Source: Anisodus tanguticus | Taxonomy: Eukaryota > Streptophyta > Magnoliopsida > Solanales > Solanaceae | Length of the DNA stretch: 64,000 bases | Direction of reading: 5' to 3' | Assembly (NCBI GenBank): GCA_034509755.1 | Contig: CM067545.1 | Location: 44,881,062-44,945,061 of the forward strand | Part shown: in pieces, positions 1 to 11,432 of the stretch | How positions within the stretch are numbered: the first letter of the stretch is position 1 | Layout: every line of letters begins with the position of its first letter | Notes under the pieces: model-generated | The model's input: the letters and a program-made list of their open reading frames with translations, nothing else | Databases searched by the model: none | What the model was told of the DNA's origin: nothing | Translations under genes and position numbers: made by a program

Positions 1-805
1 ATTAGACGAGAGAGCAAGAAATTGGGTTTGTATGTGGTAAAAATCGTATCAAAAGGTAAGAATAGTGACAACAATGAAGATGAGGAAAGAAGATAAAACA
101 CGTGATTTTAGAACTTCCATTGAATGAGTTTAAGCTTGGGGAAATGGATGGAAAAAAGGGAAAGAAGAAGAGAAAAAAATAAAATAAAAATTGACTGAAT
201 AAAGTGGTTCACGCGCCATTAGTGAGTGTATCGCACTCACTATGCCAAGTCACCGAAAAATATCTAAATGACACAGTTGGACATAAACAGTATATTATAG
301 AAAGAGTTATGAGTGCTTTCCTAAAGAGTATATTATAGGAAAAGCTGAAATCACATGACCAGATTGCTATAGCTAAATTAATTGAATTTTTTCATGCAAT
401 TGAGAAATGAAATTATTGTTAGTGACTTAAAACTTCAGAGCGTGTGAACTTGTCCCTGCAATAGAGAAATGAAATTGCTAATAGTGAAATTTCCCCTACA
501 ATAGTGAAATGGAGTCGCTAAATTTGATAAAATTTTAGCTATATATAAATGTCAATCTTATTTCCCTACATTTGTCTCAATATTTTTCAAAGTGTAGGAA
601 CTATCTTAAACCCTCTTTACATACGTTCATCTCGCCTTCAAAAGGTAAGTTGCATGGATAATTATGAGTTAAATACACATATTAACATTATTGCATTGTT
701 CTAAACTACATAAATTTGTTTAGAATACAAAAAATCATCCAAGAACATTTGAAATAATTTTTTTTCTAGGATTTCATCAAGAGGTAAATCTAAACTTTCT
801 ATGAT
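1..805. other. AT-rich intergenic DNA, no gene seen
   Basis: No open frame with a recognisable product, no RNA gene and no clear transposon end was found here. The sequence is AT-rich with short A and T runs. The last five bases (806-810, ATTTA) belong to the target duplication of the solo LTR that follows. Confidence 0.5.
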
Positions 806-810
806 ATTTA

Positions 811-3800
811 TGTCATGATCCAAAATTTCATTTGTGCCGTGAGGGCACCTACACTAACCAGTAGGAGAACCACTATCATTAGCCAAAAAAATACATGAAT
901 TTAAATACGGAAGTAGAAGAAAGATATTTACAACTTGTATAACCACTCCTTTGATAATTACATCATTCACCAAATACAATTATTTACTACACAACATTAT
1001 TTTAAGAATATTTTCTGAGGGTTTTATACTTAGAATGACCATAATAATCATATCATCTCTTTACTTAACTTTAGCCTTTAGACCCAATTATGACTCTATG
1101 CGTCCACAAACATAACACATATTAGTTCATTATACACCTTCATTATATTCTATGTAGAAGTCTACACCTTACACCATTGTGATTAAGGAGAAGGGTCTAC
1201 ACACACATACTATATGAGTCCATAATAACAGATAGCATCACATACTTAAACTTATAAGTTGTAAACCACAACACCCAATTCACAGAGAACAAGCCTAACA
1301 TAGCAACCAATCCAATTTACTTGAATCAATTCAATCATCCAAGCACAGTTAACCACAAGAATCACCCAAGTTTCAATCACTATCAAGATTCAATCACTTA
1401 TCCAAATAAATGAGTTTATCATTAAAGGTTCAATCTTTTTAGTTCTTAGGAATACATAAAGATCCCATTTCTATATCGTTCCTAACAATCCAAGTCATAA
1501 AGATCAGATCTGTATTAGCATTTTTAGCCATCAAGGTCATAAGGATCCCATCTTTATATCATTATCGTACCTTCACATATTTAAGTCTTACATCAAGAAT
1601 AAGTTACAAGGTACCGATATTTCTTTCCTTAAAAGTTACATGATCACAAAGTCTACAGCTTTACATCATCGAGTACACACATCATCAATTACACATTAAT
1701 AAGTATGAATGAGATGCAATACAAATGATATGTATATATACAATGACCAGATCTACCCGATACACACACTGTTGCAGTAACTATCACGTACTGATGGAGG
1801 ACTCATGAGGTCCATATACCAATTCGATCCCATCGGATCCCAATTCTGTGGCTGTAGTATCATAATCATCTGGAATTTCTCATCGGATCTCAGTTCGGTG
1901 GCTATAGTATCGTCATCAGTCATCACTTTCTTACCATCTACCCATCCAGTAATCGACTTTCAAGCCCCTTTAATCAGTATTTCAACAGTTCAAGTGTCAG
2001 GGATAATATGTATGAATGATATGGATATGTGTACACCATGCAACAATATAATCAATATAATCAATATTATCAAATCTTTTTCAAGTATTTAGAAGAGGTA
2101 TAGAGTGATGAATGCATGACCAGACAAATCACAATAAGCTATCAAGCATAAGGAGTGAATATCACAGACTTACAGAAGCTCAACAACACATAATTTCATG
2201 TACATCAGTTTATCATATTGAAAGAAATGTAATGACTAAACACATAATATCAACAATGATGACAAGCCCAAATAACAGCATTCGAAATCAACTTAAGGCT
2301 GATTTTCCAAATCACCCATCAACACAGTTGAACACCGGTACCCACCCAAGCATTCATCACAAACGCTAAGGTGAGACCCCAAACACGCCTAATACCCTTC
2401 AATATTTATAATAATACGTACTTCTATCAGAGTTTAAAAGAGTTAAACCGTAGCCTACCTTAATGCCGAGCAGGAGCCACGAACCTCAATCTTCAACGCA
2501 CGCCTTGCCCTTTTGAAGCGCCTCGTAGTACTCGTAGTCTAACATATAGATGCTACATTAATAAGTAATCTAATGCAAACACAAGGAGTTAGTCCTTTCA
2601 AACAATACATAGATTCATTCCAAAATTAACCCCGGGCTCACGGTAGCAAAATCCAAACTTTATTACATGATAAGCATAATAACATACTAAATAATCATAT
2701 CCTTAAGTCAAGTTGGAAACTAAACTCGATTGGACCGCCAATTGCAAGATTAGGCAAAAGCCTCAATTTCAAACCCTAAGTTTTTCCCCAATTTAAAAAA
2801 GGGTTTCTAAAACTAAATTAATCATTGAAACATCATCACCTATCATTAATCAATACTAGATTACAGTACTACAATCATCTAGTTGGTATGCAATCCCCAA
2901 TTCATGATTTTTTGCCTCTTATTCTTAACATGAAAATTTAGGCTATCTTCTTCCCCAAATAGAATGTATATTAGGATTAGAAGACTCTAAAGGTAAATAA
3001 TAACTAAAAGGGGATGAAATTATACCTCTAATGAAGAGCAATAATAGAATCCCCTAGAAATCCATTCTTAGCTGAGCTCTACCTCTAAGAGAAAGTTTTG
3101 GGGAAATGAATTTTTTTTATGGCTTTTAATGATCTAATCTGAAGCAGCGATTCCGCTTCAGCATAATCGATTTCGTTGAGGTAGAACCGCTTCGGCGGAA
3201 ATCAGGGCCGCCGAGGCGAGACAACTTAAATCCTGAAGGATTTTTTTCTTTGAATAACCCATTCTCATTATCTTTAATAAGTAAAGTAGGCAAACCTGTA
3301 GGTCCTTAGTAGCGTTGACAAAGAAGAATGAGCCGATTAAAAAAAAACAAAAATTTCCATTTTTCAACTAAGAATCGCTGGGGCGGAAATGACTCCATAG
3401 AAGCAGAAAACTCAATATCCCACAAGGCCCGCATCTGCAAGCCAACCTCCGCAGAGGCAGACATGAAGAAGCAACCTAAAGGCCACTGGTGCGGACACAA
3501 AAAACTAGCAAACTAGAAACTAGTCAATTCTCTATCAAACATTCGAAACGCTCCCGGGACCACCCGGATACAGACCAAACATGTTACCCCAAGGTAAATG
3601 GTGCCACAAACTTGCTCGCACACTCGGATTTCTCATATGATTGAGCTAAGACATACTTTTCTACGAAATCACCCAAAAAATCCAAATTTCACAATTTACA
3701 AATAGTGATACAAAATACATCTAAATGTCTGGGGAAGTGAATCAAGGACTCGAATAAGTCATAAATGATGCTCCGGACCTACAGTAAGCGACAGAACCTG

Positions 3801-4012
3801 GAAACGAACCTATATACTTAAAAGTTACTATTCGGTCAACATTTTTTCAACTTAACAACTTCTAATTTTCTCAAGATCAGTCAAGGCTCACCTGACTACC
3901 TCGAGAACTGCCTCACCCATCCCCACAGGTTGAACACACTCTAATGGTGATAGGAAAAAGGTTAATAGGGGTAAAAGGATAAAATGCCTAAACGACAAAA
4001 CGGGTCGTTACA
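811..4012 (-). mobile_element. Ty3/gypsy-type solo LTR, 3.2 kb
   Basis: On the minus strand this begins TGTAACGACCCG at 4012 and ends GGATCATGACA at 811, the terminal style of large plant gypsy LTRs. It is flanked by a perfect 5-bp target duplication, ATTTA at 806-810 and 4013-4017, which fixes both ends. No primer site, polypurine tract or gag-pol frame adjoins it, so it is a solo LTR left by recombination between two LTRs. A GC-rich stretch near 3140-3480 with repeated GCTTCGGCGG-like words interrupts an otherwise AT-rich unit; similar stretches occur in the other gypsy LTRs here. The small open frames inside are chance. The lineage (Tekay/Del-like) is a guess from the termini alone. Confidence 0.82.
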
Positions 4013-4017
4013 ATTTA

Positions 4018-4295
4018 TGAGTTGTTTATGAGCATTTGTGATGAGAATACATATCTGAGAGTTATTGGTTGGTGATTGGAGATCATGAATATGTAACCCT
4101 AACTTGTCATTAATGGTGATGGTATTTGGTGAAAGATATGATAAATAGTGACATTGAGACTTTAACGTTGTATTATAATGACTCAAGTGGATGACGTAAC
4201 ATTATTATTGAGATTTTTAAAAGCGATTATTCATAATATCATCAAAATGGACGTCATCCGAGATACCGGGGAGTACGTGTCAAAGTAGTCATGAC
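4018..4295. other. Intergenic, nothing recognised
   Basis: Short AT-rich spacer between the solo LTR and the copia pol fragment. Nothing supportable was seen. Confidence 0.4.
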
Positions 4296-5165
4296 CTTCT
4301 TTCTACCGATAGCTCTTGACTACCAACCTGGCCTTGTACTTATCTATAGACTCATCTGCTTTATATTTCCGTTTCAATATCCACTTACAACCCAACGGTT
4401 TATTTCCCTGAGGAAGATCAACCAACTCCCAAGTATGGTTATGCAGAATGGAGCCTATTTCACCCTCAATAGCTTCTTTCCAGAGCGGTGCTTCTGGAGT
4501 TGACAATGCTTCAACAATTGTCCTTGGTTCATCATCAACTACATAAGCTACAAAGTCAGGATCGAAGTATTTATCCTTCCTTGCCCTTTTACTTCGCCTT
4601 AGTTCCATCTCCGGAGTCTTCAAGTTCTGAGAATCTGGAACACTAGATTCCGGATATTCAGCCACTTTGAGATCCACTAGATCTGAACCATCTAGATCCG
4701 GGCCGTCAGCGACTCCCGATTCCTGAGAGCTTTGTTCATAACTTCGTTTGCGAGAGGTTATGTCTTTTTCCTTTCTAGGAAAGGTACCTTCAAAGAATTG
4801 AGCATTCCTTGATTCCATGATTGTACCCCAGTGGAAATCTAGAATATTTGACTTATGCACTAAGAAGAGATAAGCACTACTGTTATTTGCATATCCGATG
4901 AAAATGCAATCTACAGTCTTAGGCCCAATCTTGACCTGCTTTGGCTTGGGTACTTCAACATTTGCCAGACAACCCCATACCTTTAAATATTTACATGTGG
5001 GTTTATTTTCCTTCCATGATTCATATGGAGTTTTGTCATTACCTTATGTAGGACTTTGTTAAGAATCGTATTAGCGGTAAGGACGGCTTCTCCCCACATG
5101 TTTTGGGGAAGACCGAAATTGATGAGCAAGGCATTCATCATTTCCTTCAATGTGCGGTTGAATAT
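4296..5165 (-). pseudogene. Copia pol fragment (integrase end to start of reverse transcriptase)
   Basis: Read on the minus strand, 5165 to 4980 matches the end of a copia integrase core (NRTLKEMMNALLINFGLP, then a W-G-E-A-V-L-T-A-N stretch). After a frame break, 4860-4303 covers the integrase-RT linker and the start of the RT domain (WKEAIEGEIGSILHNHTWEL, then KWILKRKYKADESIDKYKARLV). It stops before the catalytic YVDD. No LTR is attached on either side. The wording differs from copies A-E, so it belongs to another copia lineage. It is a dead fragment. Confidence 0.8.
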
Positions 5166-5934
5166 ATTGGAAGGGTATCGGCAAATCGGGAACCTGTGGG
5201 GGGGCAGGGCTTTCGGTAGGGCATCGGGAACCTGTGGGACAAAAAAAGACGTGAAGTAAGATCCCCCCGATACAAGCGATCTAAAGGGCTTGAAGTTTCC
5301 CAATACCATAGAGACACTTCACATATTGTATCAGATTTCTGTCACTTTCGACGCATCGAGCGAGTACTCTCAATATTACATTACCTTCGCTGAACCTTTC
5401 CTTTGGATTGTCATGAGGAATGAGACTTTCTTATGCTTATTCGGAACTACGACTTTCATTGGTTGAATTTTTTTTTATTCTTTCTCACCGACCAAAACCA
5501 CTTTGACAGAGATTGGAAGTGGATCCTTCACCTGCTATGGACAAGGACTTCTTCACTCAACTGATGGATGACGCCTTCCTTTACCATCTGGCGGTTGAAA
5601 ACAAAAGTGCTTCCAGGTACACGGTTGTTAGGCTCATCCAAGGCTGAGCCAAATTGAGCAAGGGCAGCCACTTCGCGATATTGTGCCCAGAGGCGATTAT
5701 GTTCATGCTTCAGACGATCTGACTAATTCTATATACAACTAGAACAAATCCAAAGGCTTCTAGAAAAGTGATTGAATGGAAATTATGGTTATGTTGAGAG
5801 CCTCTTTCCCTGTTGAAAAACTATGATTTATATTCTTGTCTCCTTATTCATGCGTTATGTAGCTAGATATATCTACTTTGTACTTTGCTCTCCTCTTTAA
5901 ATAGCATTGGGCAGTATTATCTGAACAGAGTAGT
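5166..5934. other. Unassigned DNA between transposon fragments
   Basis: No confident gene. A 30-40 bp phrase containing TCGGGAACCTGTGGG occurs twice (about 5184-5242). A stretch near 5500-5700 looks less AT-rich and may be old coding or transposon DNA, but no motif was recognised in any frame. Confidence 0.35.
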
Positions 5935-6144
5935 TGTTAGTTAATGTTAGGATAATTATGAAGTCATCCCATAATTATCCCAATCATATCATATCATTGT
6001 AATTGTAATTAGTATAATGTAATTTAGGATGATTAAAATATGATTAGATAGATCTTCCTTAAGATTAGCCTTAGAATGATATTGTACAATTGTATATATA
6101 TTTCAATCTTGGAATAAAATAACTCATGGAATTAACTTCCTTCA

Positions 6145-6158
6145 TGGTATCAAAAGCC
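6145..6158 (+). other. Primer binding site of element F
   Basis: TGGTATCAAAAGCC directly after the LTR end. It matches the 3' end of initiator tRNA-Met apart from a few changes; this is the usual primer of plant copia elements. Confidence 0.7.
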
Positions 6159-6208
6159 ACAAATTAACATTGCCCACCCCCATCCTCTCGGCCTACCCAC
6201 TCCCCCCC

Positions 6209-6222
6209 CCCCCCGAAATAAT
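6209..6222 (+). repeat. C homopolymer
   Basis: A run of about 14 C in the leader of copia fragment F. Leaders of D (near 52146, as G) and C (near 54076) carry similar runs at the same place, between the primer site and gag. Confidence 0.6.
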
Positions 6223-6621
6223 TCTTTTCGGCCTACATAAAAAGGGTTTCTTTACAAACCCTAAAACATAAGCTAACCCTAAAACCACTTCCAATTTAGG
6301 GTTCTTCCACCAATCCCAAAATATATTTTTTCTCTTTGTCTTTTATTCTTGTTTTTCGTGGAAAACTATGACCGACAAAAAAAAAATTCCATCCACTTCA
6401 TGTCGTAAACAACGTCAAGAACTTTATTTCAATTATTCAAAATCCACTGCCGAGCATACAAAGTAATAGACCAAATCATCCCTTCCGAGTCTTCATCGGA
6501 CACTACCGGTGTTGACAAAAAGTTATGATCTCGTTTAGATGCTATAGTCCTTTAATGGATTTACGGCATCATCTCCAATGACCTATTGCATACTATTTTG
6601 GAACCGGAAGGGAAAAACTCA

Positions 6622-7521
6622 TAATGTTTTATTGCCATTCATGCATTTTATTCATGTATTACCCTGGACCATATATTGGGGATGAGAAACGGGATACACA
6701 GACCACCTGATCTGTTGGGATATGACTATGATTATGCCCACAGAGGCCGATATGATATGATGCCCACATAGGTTGTTATGGGAAGGAAGATGCCTAATAA
6801 GGCCAATATATATATGTATACCGCATTGTGCATGACATTTAGGCATATTATGGCCTCAGAGGCATTCACTATCGGTCGGTCATTCGACGCTTGTTTCTAT
6901 CACTGTATCGTTAGTTGTTTCTACAGTCACATCGTTTCGCTATTTCGTAAAGCTGTTGTTATCGACTGTTTCTGTCTCAGTGTATTTTTGTATCCCTGTT
7001 ATGCTATGTTTCATGTCTGACATACTCGGTACATCAGTCGTACTGACGTCCCTTTTGTAGGGGGACGCTGTGTTTCATGCCCGTAGGTTCACGTAGGCGA
7101 GGCGACGACCCACATTAGTAGGTTGCTGATTTAGCGGATATTAGAACACTCCCCTTATTTCGGAGTGCCGGTCTAATCTCGGTACGGTATATTTTTGCAT
7201 GTACATATGGGTATGGCGGGGCCCTGTCCCGACCTTTTGATATTACATACTCTTTCGAGGCTCGTAGACAGATGTCCTGTGTGTAGTAGTTATGTATGGC
7301 CTTGTCAGCTTTGGTATGTATATATATATATATATATATAAGTTGGGTTTTCTGGTTAAAAATTTTACATAGCTTCTTTCTAGTATATCTCTTCTATGTG
7401 TCGGCAGAGTACTAGGTGGTGGCCCGTGTTTAATTATGGTTGGATGTTGACTGTACGACTAGCGGTACCCGGTAAATAAGGTCCGGGTGCCCGTCGCAGC
7501 CCTCCGGTTTGGGTCGTGACA
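6622..7521 (+). mobile_element. 5'-truncated Ty3/gypsy LTR
   Basis: This is closely similar to the last 960 bp of the solo LTR at 33646-35491. Shared landmarks are TTTTATTG-CATTCATGCATTTT at the start, CTGACGTCCCTTTTGT near 7043, and GGGTCGTGACA at the end (7511-7521). The first 880 or so bases of the LTR are missing, and the break abuts copia fragment F. No target duplication can be tested because the left end is gone. The run of TA dinucleotides at 7318-7340 lies inside it. Confidence 0.75.
7318..7340. repeat. (TA)n microsatellite
   Basis: Uninterrupted TA repeat of about 11 units inside the truncated gypsy LTR. Confidence 0.8.
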
Positions 7522-8819
7522 ATTCAACATAAAGAAAGTTACGTTCAGCTTGGTTTATTTTTCAAAATAACACAAAGAAATTTAATTTGATGTAATAAAG
7601 TACAAATTGTTTGTGAATTGTGATTCATGTTAACAAAATTACGGTTAAAAGCTTTAAATCATACTAAGAAACATTACTTTTTTGTAATGGTATAGTAACA
7701 TTGGATATTAATTTAAAATTTTAGATGTGCTTGACTCCTAAATATCTATCTGAGTTTCCTTCGTCTGGGAAAAAGACAGGCAAAAAAGCATGACCCTAAT
7801 TTGAAAATTTAAAATAAAAATTAAAACTTGAAGTGCAAATATATTTTATCTGTTAAATGTTCACATATTAACAATGATGAAGCAGAATAAAATATTTTAG
7901 ATTCTCAAAAAAAATAAGTGTTACATAAGTTGTGGCAAATTGAGTATTATAGGTGCTATATAAACGTTTTTTTTCATACTATCTAAAGAAATATGAATTT
8001 ATCTCGTCGTCCATTTTTAAAGTTTATTTGATGTAAAAAGTTAATCATACGCTTACAAATTAATAAATATGTGAAGATCATGGCAGATCAGGTTCAAATC
8101 TCGCAACAAAAATTTTCATATATTCTCATATTTCTAAATCTCAGTGGACGATATTAATTGCACCTCTAGCAAGAACCCTTTTTTAACAATGAAAAAAGAA
8201 GAAGAGATAATTGATGTAATTGATACTGATAAACAAATTTCACAGTCATCTAATTGTATTTGTATGGTAATTTTGACTTCAAAAAAATAAATATATTATG
8301 GGTATTCACCTTAATTTCTTTCTCTAGCATTCTTCTTTTGTTTGCTAAAGAGTTTGATCTCTTGTTAAGGCAAATTTTTGTTAGATATTTGTGTGGGAAA
8401 AGCCCTTGATGCATTTTAACATATTTTAAAAAGAAGATATAGTTATGATGGAATAGTTTTAACCTTTAATGAAAGGGTATGTAGTTTTGATTGAGATTGG
8501 TTGTGGACTTTATAAAAAAAAATAAGTAGGGGTATCTTAATTATTTAAAATGGTATTTAATTAAATTAGAAGGTATTTTAGTAATTTAATTTTTGATTTA
8601 AAGGCTTCCCACTTTTAATATAATATAGATAAACATATTATTATTCCTCTTAAGAAACAATTGTGACCCCCATCCTAAGAATTATATGGAGGTTTGTTTC
8701 TGATGTATGCATATCTCGGAAACAATTTATGAACAACTTCGTGAGTAATTTATCTGCTTCTCTAATGAAATATGTTGTATATTATTTGAATCCTTATTCA
8801 CGCTTGATATGCTTTAGAA
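7522..8819. other. AT-rich intergenic DNA
   Basis: Very AT-rich, with many A and T runs. No conserved motif, no RNA gene and no clear transposon ends were found. Short open frames here have no recognisable protein features. Confidence 0.5.
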
Positions 8820-9490
8820 AAAATTGTTGGGAGATTTTTCTCTTTATGGTACTTTATAAAGCAGTACGGGAAGTATTTAACTATTACAAGTATTCGAAAG
8901 GATAAACAAAGATTTCAATAATTCAACATGGAATCTGAAATTACAATCGTTACACAAGTAAAAACTGGAAATTCCAGTTTTGTAGAAAACGGAAAAATGT
9001 AAATTGTTTTTGCTGAGTCGAGTGTAGCACTCTGTCCTTAAGACAATATTGCCCCGTATGTATCCTTTATACGTCCTGGACAATTTGTCTCCCAAGATAA
9101 AACAAAGAATGGAACCCTTGAGCAAAGGAAACTCAAGAGCTACCGTGAAGAATATTGAGTAACGAAATGATGCTTGGAAGTTGTAGGAAGAAAACTATTT
9201 TGGTTGTGTATTTTCGTGCACTGTTTTGCTGCATCTCTTTTTTTCATTCTTGTTTTTCAACAATGGTGTAAGGGGGTGTTTAAATAGGTGAGGGAGGGGG
9301 CGATCATCGCTTGAAAAAGCGCCTCCATAATAGCCAAATAATGGCCATTATGGAGGTAGTAAAGTCACCAACATAAATGGGAGAAAGACCAACGGATTTG
9401 GCCATTATAGGAGGAGTAATTCAGCCAAAATAAATGGTTGAATTGAGTGCTTGGCATTTCTATTTTTGACCGCCGAAATTCTGATGTTCT

Positions 9491-9602
9491 GAAAACTTCA
9501 GGGACCAAACTGTACATCTTGAAACTTCAGGGACCAAACTGTACATCTGAAAGAATTCTGATCCAAACTGTATATCTGAAACTTCTGGGATCAAACTGTA
9601 TA
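9491..9602 (+). repeat. About 29-bp tandem repeat, 4 copies, in LTR U3
   Basis: Units start at 9491, 9521, 9549 and 9578, each built on GAAACTTCAGGGACCAAACT followed by GTACATCT. The first two are nearly identical and the last two diverged. Tandem boxes in U3 of copia elements often act as enhancers; a role here is inference. Confidence 0.85.
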
Positions 9603-9779
9603 AGATAATATCAGAAGACCCACAGCCCGAGGGCCCGAGGACCCGGAACCGGACCGGACGGGACGGGCGGGCGGCGGCGGCGCGCGCGGTCTTTCCTCGA
9701 ACCGAAGCACATCTAGGTCCTCCCTCCTTTAAACACATGGGATACCCCTTGGGGTCCCAAACCCCAAACCAATTTCGAA

Positions 9780-9788
9780 TCTTATATA
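9780..9788 (+). promoter_or_regulatory. TATA box of the solo LTR
   Basis: CTTATATAC lies about 265 bp before the LTR end, a normal place for the U3/R boundary. No other TATA-like site in this LTR sits better. Confidence 0.45.
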
Positions 9789-10182
9789 CACAACACTTCT
9801 TTCTTCCTCTACCGATGAGGGAGAATTACACACAATACCACACTTTTCATGCATCAAACACCTTACTTCTTGAACCAATATCTCTTTCATTTCTCAATGA
9901 AATTTGACGATTCTTGGCCCTACGGTTATCTACGTACTTAGTAGATCATGCATGTGTGAAGAACCGGATTCTCCAACATACGTTACACTAGTGTTTAAGC
10001 CGTTAAAGTTGGTCGGTCGCAACTCCCGCCAAAGGCAAATTTCTAACAAAAATATCCTATTTTTGCTCTGAATTTGGAATCAAAATGAAAGTACCGTAAC
10101 AAGCTGGGGCCTTAATTAAGTACTAAAGTGCTATTTCCCATGAAGGATCCATTATCTGGCTACTCAAGTAGTTTACAAACAA

Positions 10183-10400
10183 ACCCGCAAGGTAGCCAAG
10201 TTGGTGTAGCAGTAGAGCGCGAGACCGCAAGGTCACGAGTTCGATCCCCTGCATAAATCTTCTTGATTGAGCCTGTCACACATAGCTTGCCAAGTGTGGT
10301 TAATCCGCTGACGTTTTTTGCAGGCTATTGCGTCAGTCCGGGGTTTACCCTGTGCACACTCGAGAGAGTAGCGGCTTCCTTCGTCAAAAAAAAAAAAAAA
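10183..10400 (+). mobile_element. Intact tRNA-derived SINE with perfect target duplication
   Basis: The head resembles a tRNA gene: an A-box-like TAGCCAAGTTGGTGTAGCAG near 10192 and a B box, GAGTTCGATCC, at about 10237. The body is 218 bp and ends in 15 A (10386-10400). The 15-bp target duplication GTAGTTTACAAACAA is perfect (10168-10182 and 10401-10415), which shows insertion by LINE-type machinery and little decay since. Transcription would be by RNA polymerase III from the internal boxes. It resembles poly(A)-tailed Solanaceae SINEs; the exact family was not determined. Confidence 0.92.
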
Positions 10401-10584
10401 GTAGTTTACAAACAAGAAGCATTAACTCAATAACGTCGTCATTGCATGAGTCTGACCAGCCCAAGAGCATGATTAAGTATTCCTAATTAGCAACAAAGAT
10501 CACCACATGCCCATATAATTAATTATCCAATTTGAAAGCTCAAGCAACTGGTATCGCTGCATAATTTGGTTCACGGTATAAATG

Positions 10585-10861
10585 TGAAAGAAATAATCCC
10601 CTTGATTATTTTCATTGATTGAATAGATATATATACAAGTTACATATTTCCATAATAGGAAAATCCTTTTCCTATTCTACTTCTAAATCCTTATTCTACC
10701 ATAATTCTAACTATACAATTATGGTAATAGTATAACACTAATTAAGGTATCCTTTTCTTTACAATATACTACCATATACATTCCTAATATACCATATATA
10801 CCTTTTCCCGTGATGGGCTGAATTCTGCCCGTGATGGGCTGTGATGATGGACTGTTTAACA
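10585..10861 (-). repeat. 3' LTR of element A (277 bp)
   Basis: On the minus strand it runs TGTTAAACAG...TTTCTTTCA, a canonical TG...CA LTR. By eye it is identical to the copy at 15379-15655. The stop codon TAA of pol lies in its first six bases. Confidence 0.95.
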
Positions 10862-11430
10862 CACCCCCGCAGTCATAGCGGGCGGTCTTCGAACGCTGAG
10901 ACTGTCCCTAAAATCTTCAAAGAGAACCGCTGGTAGACCCTTTGTAAAGATGTCTGCAATTTGATAACGAGACGGGACATGGCATACGCGAACTTGACCC
11001 TTTGCAACCTTTTCACGGACAAAGTGAATGTCCATTTCGATATGCTTGGTCCGTTGGTGTTGAACTGGGGTTGCTGAAAGGTAGATGGCACTAATGTTAT
11101 CGCAATATACCAAGGTTGCCTTCTGAATGGGACAATGAAGTTCCAAAAGCAAATTACGTAGCCAACATGATTCGGAGACCACATTTGCTACCCCTCGATA
11201 TTCTCGCCGGCACTTGAGCGTGATAGCGTTGCCTCGACGCTTTGCCGACCAGGAGACCAAGTTGTTGCCAAGGAACATACAAGAGCGAAGTCGACCGTCC
11301 GGTGTCGGGACAACCACCCCAATCGCATCCGTGTAGGAAACAAGTGTGGATGTAGATGATGGATATAAGTGCAACCCATAGTCTAGTGTCCCCCGAATAT
11401 ACCGAATGATGCGTTTGATTGCATTCATGT
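10856..11430 (-). pseudogene. Element A RNase H domain (local frameshift)
   Basis: Starts ALKRIIRYIRGTLDYGLHLY-like and keeps VSYTDA (first catalytic D), VYCDNISAIYLS (a later D) and HIEMDIHFVREKV...QIADIFTKGLP. Between them the GGCPDTRRSTSGY block is read out of frame, the frame being restored by a second change, and part of the AEYRG block is altered, so catalytic residues are lost. The stop codon lies inside the 3' LTR, and the last codons (GCG GGG GTG) are also the polypurine tract. Confidence 0.82.
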
Positions 11431-11432
11431 GC

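Larger units (their letters stand above)
5935..6621 (+). mobile_element. 5' end of a copia element (F): LTR, primer site, gag remnant
   Basis: A roughly 200-bp LTR (start at 5935 or 5945, TGTTAG; end TTCA at 6144) is followed directly by TGGTATCAAAAGCC at 6145, an initiator-Met-type primer binding site. Then comes an untranslated leader and a decayed gag: fragments near 6410-6600 read like the VNNVKNFI and LQWIYGIISNDLLHTILEP blocks seen in Gag of elements A, D and E, with stops and frame breaks (one stop replaces the Q before WIYG). The element ends abruptly at about 6621 where gypsy LTR sequence begins, so the rest was lost. Confidence 0.75.
8825..10048 (+). mobile_element. Copia-type solo LTR, 1.2 kb
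   Basis: Starts TGTTGGGAG at 8825 and ends TTTCTAACA at 10048. A perfect 5-bp target duplication AAAAT flanks it (8820-8824, 10049-10053). No internal region is present. A TATATA box at about 9782 suggests that transcription runs on the plus strand, with U3 before and R-U5 after. The U3 part holds four 25-30-bp tandem repeats and a GC-rich run near 9640-9690. The TGTTGGG...CTAACA ends resemble long Solanaceae copia LTRs (SIRE/Tork type); that lineage call is inference. Confidence 0.8.

Noticed and set aside
8663..8905. 80-codon frame just before the solo LTR
   Set aside because: It crosses the LTR boundary at 8825 and has no recognisable domain or coding bias.
9460..9738. Open frame of 92 codons on the minus strand
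   Set aside because: It is made of the 29-bp tandem repeats and GC-rich DNA inside the solo LTR; the repeated peptide words come from the repeat itself.
10190..10260. Possible tRNA gene with A and B boxes
   Set aside because: The boxes lie in a SINE with a poly(A) tail and target duplication, and no full cloverleaf is formed.
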